Shown: positions 57,627 to 64,000 of the stretch, piece after piece
Position numbering within the stretch: the first letter of the stretch is position 1
Layout: every line of letters begins with the position of its first letter
Origin: Rhynchopus sp. YZ270_cl-10
Lineage: Eukaryota; Euglenozoa; Diplonemea; Diplonemida; Diplonemidae
Direction of reading: 5' to 3'
DNA length: 64,000 bases
Assembly (NCBI GenBank): GCA_964035575.1
Contig: OZ037875.1
Span: 1,116,001 to 1,180,000 of the forward strand
Position numbers and translations under genes: made by a program
The notes under the pieces: model-generated
What the model was told of the DNA's origin: nothing
Seen by the model: the letters and a program-made list of their open reading frames with translations, nothing else
Databases searched by the model: none

Positions 57627-60600
57627 ATGAGCAGTACTGTTAGCTCTGGGCGCGTTGAAGAGGCGTACTCGCCACAGTCAGGGGCCGCATTGGGGCTCAA
57701 CTCAACAAACCCAGTGATGTCCAACTCACAGACGGACGCCGTAGAGCTGGCCACGCAGTCAGGCGAGCCTGTGAACGCCCGCCTCTGGATGATGCCTGCC
57801 GTGGTCATGGAGGAGCCGTCCCCCTTTGCCCGCGCATGGTCGTGGATGCGCAACTACTTCGAGCGCGCGAAGATCCTCAAACCTCTTCCCCTCAAGGAAC
57901 GCACTGTCATCGCAGGGGAGAAGGCGCCACCACACTGGTATGTTTTTTTTTTTTTTTTTTTGGAAAAGAGTGGAGCTCATTTCAGGGGTGTCTACACTAA
58001 GTAGAAATGGACCCTTTTGTGGCACCTCCTGAAACCCTATGAAGGTCTACCTGAGGGTGAAAGGTGCTGGGACGGCTTCCCCACAGAAAAGGCCGCAGTG
58101 GGAAAATACAACATAACATACCACACCACACAGCTTCCCCGAGAACCTGGTACGGAACCAGAAGTACTCCCTCGTCACCTTCTTCCCCCTCAGCCTCTAC
58201 GGGGAGTTTAAGTACTTCTTCAACCTTTATTTCTTGGCTGTTGCAATTTCGCAGTTTTTCCCGCCCCTTCAGGTATGCACACTACCACACCACCACCGCC
58301 ACCCACCCCACCTCACCCACAGGTCGGATTCCTTTTCACTTACGTTGCGCCTTTGGTGTTTGTCGTGGCGATAGCGTTGCTGAAGGAGGCGTACGACGAC
58401 TTCCAACGATACATACAAGACAAGGAGGCCAACTCCGAGGAGTACGAGGCGTATTTCCCTGAGGAGACTATCGGGGACAGGGTCGGCCCGAACGACAGCT
58501 TTCTGCGGAACTCCATTCTTTCGAGCAAATGCTCGCACTCCGCCTCGCAGGCACCACACAGCAACTGGGTACGCATCCAGTCCAAGGACATCATGGTTGG
58601 CATGATTCTGCGTCTCCACACCAACCAGCGTGTCCCTGCCGACTGCATTCTCCTTCGCACCAGCGAGAAGGACGGCTCCTTCATAAGAACTGACCAGCTA
58701 GACGGCGAAACCGATTGGAAACTGCGCCTCCCCATCCCCATCTACCAGGAAGCGTCTTCAGATCACGATGCACTACAAATCAAAACCCACGTCTGGTCTG
58801 AAGAGCCGCACCAAAGAATCTACGACTTCATCGGCTCCGTCAACAGAATCGGGGGAACCGAGGACGAAAGCGTCCCCCTCTCGCTCGAAAACACGCTCTG
58901 GGCGAACTGTGTTCTCGCAACAGGGACGGTCCTCTGTGTGGTGGTCTACACCGGAAAGGAGACCCGCGCTGCGTTGAACGCAAACCAGCCGAAGTCTAAG
59001 GCAGGGCTTATTGACCTGGAGGTGAACTTCCTTGCAAAGCTTCTCTTCATTCTGTGTGCGGCACTTGGGTTGATCATGGTCGCCTTCCAAAACTTCCAAG
59101 GCGAATGGTACGTGTCTGGGTTCCGCTTCACGCTCCTCTTCTCTTCGATTATCCCAATCTCCTTGCGTGTCAACCTCGACATGGGCAAGGCGTGGTACTC
59201 AATTCTCATCCAAACCGACAAAGTCATAGAAGGCGTCCAGGTCCGCAACAGCAACCTCCCTGAAGAGCTTGGCCGCATTGGGTACCTCTTCTCAGACAAG
59301 ACCGGCACGCTCACGAAAAACGAGATGGTGTTCAAAAAGCTATTCGTTGGCACCGAGGTGCCGAAGGGGTGGCTGCACTCAGACTGCAACGAAATGACGT
59401 CAATCATCAAAGACACCTGCGACACAAGCAAGGAAACACAGTCATCACGCTACACAGGACGGCACTCCATGCACTCAAGCCTGGCACTGCCGCGTGCCTC
59501 TGGTGAGCGTGGTTCCTTTACACCCGGCGACACTGCGAGCCACGCCGCAGATGATGAGGAAAGCGACTACGACTTTGCACGCGCTGTCACAGAGAAGCAG
59601 ACGGACGAGCTCTTCAACGCCATCACTGCGCTCGCAGTCACGCACAACGTCACTCCTGTCATCGACCCAGACACACAGAAGAAGATCTTCCAGGCATCCT
59701 CACCCGACGAAGTAGCATTGGTCATGTTCGCCGAGCAGGTAGGCCTTGCCTTGCAGTACCGCGACCGCTACAAAATGTCGATCTGCGGCCGTGTGAAGAC
59801 CCTCAACGTCATGGCCGGGGTGCGGCGCAACCCTATCACAACTCTGGACGCTGCACGCATTGAAGGCACCTCAAACGACGGAGGCACACAGACCACCTCT
59901 ACAGGCATCAATATGGGGTCCATCGAGACCACCCTCGACGACTTTGGGTACAGACTTTCAAAGGTCACACTACCGTCAAACGGACAGACCGCAACATCCA
60001 CCCCACAAAGCAACATGCATGGCCAGGCTTCCGCGTACAGTGCATTGGAGCCCTACGTCGGATGGTACATTACCAAGATCAACGGCGTCGGGTACGACGA
60101 AGAGAGCCACGTGGTTGCTGTCAACGACGATCTTGTTGCGCTGTCCGACACTATAGCCTCAGCGGATGCGTCTGATACCGGCAGTGTGGGAGGCAAGGTG
60201 ATGCATGAGTCGTTCACGCAGACGACCCACGAGGTGACCCCCCTCACCCTCGACGAGCAGCTCACCATGCTTGCCAACAACCCGGTCCCAGAGTTCCAGG
60301 TTACTCTCGAGAGGCGACTCAACTTTGAAATCCTGATGGAGTTCCCTTTCACCTCTGAGTCGAAGCGTATGGGTATTGTCATCAGAAACAGCGATACGCA
60401 GAACATTCATTTGTTCATGAAGGGTGCGGACACGAAGATGGCTGAGATCATTGCGCCCTCACCGTGGCTTGAGGAGGAGTGCAGCAACCTCGCGCGCGAG
60501 GGTCTGCGTACGCTGGTCTTTGGAGCGAAGCGGCTTACCCAGGAGGAGTACAATGAGTTCTTCAGCCTCCACAAGCTTGCGCTTAAGAGCAGAGACCCTA

Positions 60601-62108
60601 AACGCGATGTCGAAGATCTGAGAGTCCGAATGGAGAAGAACCTCGAGCTGGTTGGGATGACTGGTGTCGAGGACAAACTGCAGGACGACGTCTGCAAAAC
60701 GCTGGAGCACCTCCGCAATGCCGGCATCCGTGTCTGGATGCTCACTGGCGACAAGGTGGAGACCGCCATCTGCATTGCCCGCAGTACACGCCTTGTTTCC
60801 AAGGACGGAGGTGTGTTCCCTGCCGACTGTGAAGGCCTCTCCCGCTTTGATTGGCTCTGGGAACGCGAGCTTGGCCGCGATGGGTGGCGCCCTGGTGTCA
60901 CAATGACATCACACCAGCATGCCTTGGACTATATCGAATCCTTCAACAGATTTGTTGACCATGGTTCACGCCTAGGTGGCTACACTATGGTTGTCGACGG
61001 AAACTCGCTGCACCAGCTGATGCAGGTTGAGGAGCCCTTTGTTGACGCTGCAGGCAAAGCTGCGTCTGTGGTGGTCGCGCGGTGCTCACCCACACAGAAG
61101 GCAGAGGTGGTGGAGATCATGAAACGGCATGCACAGGAAACGTCAAAGGTCCGCACTGCTGCCATTGGAGACGGAGGTAACGATGTCTCCATGATTCTCG
61201 CCGCTCACGTTGGTCTTGGAATTGAAGGAAAGGAAGGTCGCCACGCATCGCTCGCAGCGGACTACTCTCTAATCAAATTCTCGCATTGTCTCCGCCTCAT
61301 CACCTGGCATGGTCGCAACTCTTATAAACGTAGTGCACGTCTTGCGCAGTTTGTTATCCACAGAGGTCTTATCATCAGTATGATCCAAGCTATCTTCAGT
61401 GCGTTGTACTACTTTGTATCGGTTCCGATCTACACCGGATGGCTTTTGGTGGGGTACTCCACTGTGTACACGATGCTTCCCGCATTCGCGTTGGTGTTGG
61501 ACGAAGACGTAACAGAGCAGGATGTGAACAACTTCCCGGAATTGTATAAGGAACTGCACAAATCACGTTCGCTGAACACCCGGACCTTCTTGCAGTGGGT
61601 GTGCAAGGCTATCTACCAGGGTGGGATTATCATGCTCGCGGCGATCTATCTGTTTGAAGTGTACTTCCTCCGTATCGTGACCATCACCTTCACAGCGTTG
61701 ATTCTGACGGAGCTTGTCACGGTGTGGTTGGAAATGCATATCCGGCCGGCCCTATTCGTGGTGTCGGAGCTGCTGAGCATTTTGGTGTACATCATTTCGT
61801 TCTTTTTCTTGGAGAGTTTGGATTTGGAGTTTGTGGAGAATTGGGATTTCTGGTGGAAAACGACGGTTATTACAACCTTTGCATGTGCTCCTGTGTATCT
61901 GGCTAAGGTGATGGAGAGACTATGCTGTGAATCAAGCCACGCCAAGCTTCGTACCTTCTCCAATGATGCGCAATCGCAGCCGCTGCTCGGTGACTTTGCG
62001 TATAAAGTGCACAATTTTGTTCTTTCAATTATTTCGAAGCTCTTCGTTCGTGACAACGCGAGGCAACAGCCACGCCCTAGCAGCGATGTTTGCGAACCCT
62101 TGCTTTGA
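57627..62108 (+). CDS. P4-type phospholipid-transporting ATPase, Neo1/ATP9 class, three exons
   Basis: CDS joins 57627-57937, 58134-58272 and 58323-62108 (1,411 aa). Exon 2 supplies FPENLVRNQKYSLVTFFP and LYGEFKYFFNLYFLAVAIS, the conserved start of Neo1/ATP9 flippases. Later landmarks are DGETDWKLR (Asp277; actuator loop), NLDMGKAWYS, the phosphorylated Asp475 in FSDKTGTLTKNEM, FMKGADTKM, WMLTGDKVETAICIA and GDGGNDVSM (Asp1100), then six C-terminal spans. It should flip aminophospholipids in Golgi or endosomal membranes; Neo1-type pumps need no Cdc50 partner. A Ser/Thr-rich insert of about 200 residues (roughly 500-780, with breaks) enlarges the nucleotide-binding domain. Intron 1 (196 bp) carries a family E hairpin. 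Confidence 0.93.
57967..58003 (+). repeat. Short hairpin element, family E, inside an intron
   Basis: AGTGGAGCTCATTTCAGGGG TGTCTACACTAAGTAG. It lies in intron 1 of the flippase, 29 bases after the donor. The 5' arm is truncated, as at 22682. Confidence 0.6.
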
Positions 62109-62399
62109 TTTTGTTGAAAGGTTCGTTCGCAAAAAAACAAAGGGTGGAATGATATAAACGTGTCGCATTTCAGATGCCTTCTGTGAAGGTATATCGAAAT
62201 ATATTTCATCCTTTTTTGGATAAAAATGGGTCGGGGGGGTTTTTGGAGGGAGGGGGGTGCGAGCCATAGTATTGGCTCCGCGTTGTGCGTGTGTCTTTTT
62301 TTTTCTTCCAGAATGGGCGCGTTCATTGAAGGTTTCTTCTATTATGCCTTCCCCAACATTGCGCAATACATTTTTTTTAAAAGATGGTGTTGTGTTCAA
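62109..62399. other. 3' flank of the flippase, no gene seen
   Basis: Includes TTTCAGATGCC and GAAGGTATATCG; no AATAAA near the stop. No hairpin element. Confidence 0.45.
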
Positions 62400-62440
62400 A
62401 TGTGCGTGTACGAGAGAGGGTTGCATTCATCTTTCAAAAA
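62400..62440 (+). repeat. Short hairpin element, family D
   Basis: ATGTGCGTGTACGAGAGAGG GTTGCATTCATCTTTCAAAA. Loop ACGAGAG kept, stem weak. Confidence 0.6.
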
Positions 62441-62524
62441 AAAAAAAATCCCTTTTCTTTCAGAATGTGTGCATGTGATACACATTTTTTTTTTCAGGCT
62501 ACAAATTTCATTTTTTTTTTTCTA

Positions 62525-62557
62525 GGTGACTACTCACAGAGAGAAAGGGGCTCGTAG
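62525..62557 (+). repeat. Short hairpin element, family A, diverged
   Basis: GGTGACTACTCACAGAGAGA AAGGGGCTCGTAG. Only the 5' GGTGACTA and an AGAG loop are kept; CTAC and GTAG can pair. Confidence 0.4.
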
Positions 62558-62579
62558 AACGGTACCTTTTTTGGCTGGT

Positions 62580-62622
62580 TACATTGTTCACGAGAGAGAG
62601 TGCCGTATTTCAAGACACATTT
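62580..62622 (+). repeat. Short hairpin element, family B, diverged
   Basis: TACATTGTTCACGAGAGAGA GTGCCGTATTTCAAGACACA. TAC and GTA at the stem ends are kept. Confidence 0.55.
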
Positions 62623-62640
62623 GTTTGTTTCCTCGAAGAA

Positions 62641-62721
62641 ATGGATGTAGGACTGCATGATTGTGGTCCAAACACGGTACACTGTTCACGAGAGGGCTTT
62701 GTTATTTTAAGTCAACTTTTT
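62641..62721 (+). repeat. Composite repeat ending in family B hairpin
   Basis: ATGGATGTAGGACTGCATGA ... TCCAAACACGGTACACTGTT CACGAGAGGGCTTTG, then AAGTCAACTTTTTG. Same order as 18555-18675. Confidence 0.65.
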
Positions 62722-62942
62722 GTCAGGTGCCCGCATCGCAGAGGATCGTTTGGATTTCCCCTTTTTCAATTTTCAATTCAATTTCGTCTTCTGGCATACA
62801 GTGTGGTATGAACACTTGGTTCTTTTATTTGGGGTAAGGTTAATCAATAACTATTCCTTTATTTCCAATTTGATGCTTCATTTTTTTATGTTGATTTTTG
62901 CCCAATGGTTTGTTTTTTTAGGGGGGAGGGGTGGGGGGTTTC

Positions 62943-63187
62943 AGTACATACACGACGGTGAAGTATGTTACATTCCAAGTGAAGTTACTCGTAACGTTAC
63001 AAGTGAAAACCGTTACAAGTGGGTTACATGTAAGTTACATGTACCACCACCTGATTTTGCCTGAAATTAGGTGAAGTTCAGTGGTTTTTGGTGGTGGTAC
63101 ATGTAACGTTACAAGTGGGTTACATGTAACAAAAGTTACATGTAACTCCACTTGTAACACCCGTTACTTCACCGTCGTGTATGTACT
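62943..63187. repeat. 245-bp inverted-repeat MITE
   Basis: The ends AGTACATACACGACGGTGAA GTA are exactly complementary, possibly with TTCA duplicated outside. The interior is packed with GTTACAAGTG and TTACATGTAA motifs in both orientations, around a short GGTGGTGGTACATG / CATGTACCACCACC inner stem. Confidence 0.8.
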
Positions 63188-63713
63188 TCAAAGGTAACAT
63201 TAATAAAAAAAAACTTATGTTACCTCGGTCATGCGGCCACTGTGCACCAACGATGTTGCACTGCGATGACATGATGACACGGTATATAGTAACGAGACTT
63301 TTTCAGGATTTATCATGTCATTTGTCAAGTAACATGACATTTGTCAAGAGATCGCAGTGTGTGTGGTGTGTACCCCTTATCCTCCCCCTTCCCCGCCCTT
63401 CGGATTCATTGCATCGCATTTTCTTCAGTTTACTTTACTATATGGGGTTTGGGGGAGGGGGGGTACAAAAAAAAAATGAAAAAGTGAGAAAAAAATACAA
63501 TAATAGCTGCCCCTCAGGATATACAGCAACTCGAGAAGAACGATCCTCATCGGAATGGCCCTTTCGGTTCTTTTTTATTGAAGGTGTTGAAAAATATCGC
63601 AGTATTTGTGTATTGACTGCGTGGGCTGTTCAGAGCATCACCTCCCGTTAGCTGACCGAGGGAGGAGAAAAGGCAGAAAAAGGACGGAACCAAACCAAAA
63701 AAAAAAAAAAAAA
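63188..63713. other. Intergenic, no gene seen
   Basis: Contains CATGTCATTTGTCAAG followed at once by CATGACATTTGTCAAG (63316-63352), a short tandem duplication. The plus frame 63181-63651 has no coding character. Confidence 0.5.
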
Positions 63714-63774
63714 TGTTTAGTATAATGGTGCACACTCTCGGGTGGCTACATTAATGCAACCAAGTTTTCAAAAA
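63714..63774 (+). repeat. Short hairpin element, family E, diverged
   Basis: GTTTAGTATAATGGTGCACA CTCTCGGGTGGCTACATTAA TGCAACCAAGTTTTCAAAA. TTAGTATAATGGT is even closer to a tRNA A box than the other copies. Confidence 0.6.
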
Positions 63775-64000
63775 AAGAAATACGCAATACGGGGGGCGTG
63801 TGGCGTGTGTTTGTCGTGCCGACAAAAAGGGAAAGCCTTTCAAGAAAAAAATACGGTAAAAACCAAAAAGCGTGTTTTGTTACACGTTTCAAGGGGAGAA
63901 AATAAAATGCCCTGGTTTAGTTAGTGTAGGGTGATGGTTCTATGGACAGATAGAAAAAAAAAAGTTGTTTTGCCAAACAAAAAAAGCCACAGGGCTTCGC
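63775..64000. other. Window end, no feature seen
   Basis: A-rich, with GGGGGGCGTGTGGCGTGTG near 63791. No gene reaches the window edge. Confidence 0.4.

Noticed and set aside
58017-58211. Separate small gene inside the flippase region
   Set aside because: It spans a 3' splice site; the flippase frame FPENLVRNQKY begins at 58134 in another phase and matches the Neo1 family.
2425-62721. Rho-independent terminators (hairpin plus T run)
   Set aside because: The elements look like them, but this is a eukaryotic genome and copies occur inside introns of intact genes and in 5' leaders, so transcription must pass through them.

Overview
The window is nuclear DNA of a microbial eukaryote, probably a heterotrophic protist. 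The evidence is GT-AG introns whose donors all begin GTAT, AATAAA signals after stop codons, signal-peptide surface proteins, a Neo1/ATP9-type lipid flippase, a PDZ-PH scaffold protein and a dense load of eukaryotic DNA transposons. I cannot name the lineage from sequence alone. Genes are GC-balanced. The DNA between them is AT-rich and full of long T, A, C and G runs.

Layout. 0-5 kb is nested transposons: a foldback element split by an hAT-like element that carries a LINE remnant, then a piggyBac-like element. 5-8.5 kb is repeats, including a 261-bp unit repeated three times. 8.5-11.8 kb holds two unrecognised genes (263 and 622 aa). 12-15.8 kb is a 3.8-kb terminal-inverted-repeat element with a second 2.45-kb element inside it. 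16.4-18.5 kb encodes an eight-span membrane protein built from two copies of one module. 20-22.5 kb is repeat DNA with about 123 perfect copies of a 9-bp minisatellite. 23.3-28.1 kb has an SGNH/PC-esterase-like type II membrane protein and two unrecognised genes, one with an intron.

28.2-39.5 kb is a tandem duplication of a roughly 5.5-kb locus, each copy with one mucin-like type I membrane protein. The copies have since diverged by transposon insertion and repeat expansion. 40.4-42.9 kb encodes a secreted beta-propeller protein (three exons). 43.3-45.4 kb is a third mucin-like protein with a different stalk but nearly the same membrane-proximal domain. 47.2-49.4 kb holds two paralogous secreted proteins that look like bacterial type VI secretion Hcp. 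52.6-55.1 kb encodes a four-exon scaffold with CUE-like, PDZ, Tudor/SH3-like and PH modules. 57.6-62.1 kb encodes a three-exon P4-ATPase. The set leans to cell-surface, secretory-pathway and membrane-lipid work.

Two window-wide patterns stand out. First, all fourteen confident host genes lie on the + strand. Second, more than fifty copies of short (about 40-120 nt) hairpin elements lie between genes, just upstream of start codons and inside four of nine introns. They fall into several families that share a loop around ACGAGAG or AGAGG and a pyrimidine-rich tail. Every copy I found reads in the same direction as the genes. I saw none reversed. That orientation lock suggests an RNA-level role and is the best candidate here for an undescribed system. 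All counts are by eye.
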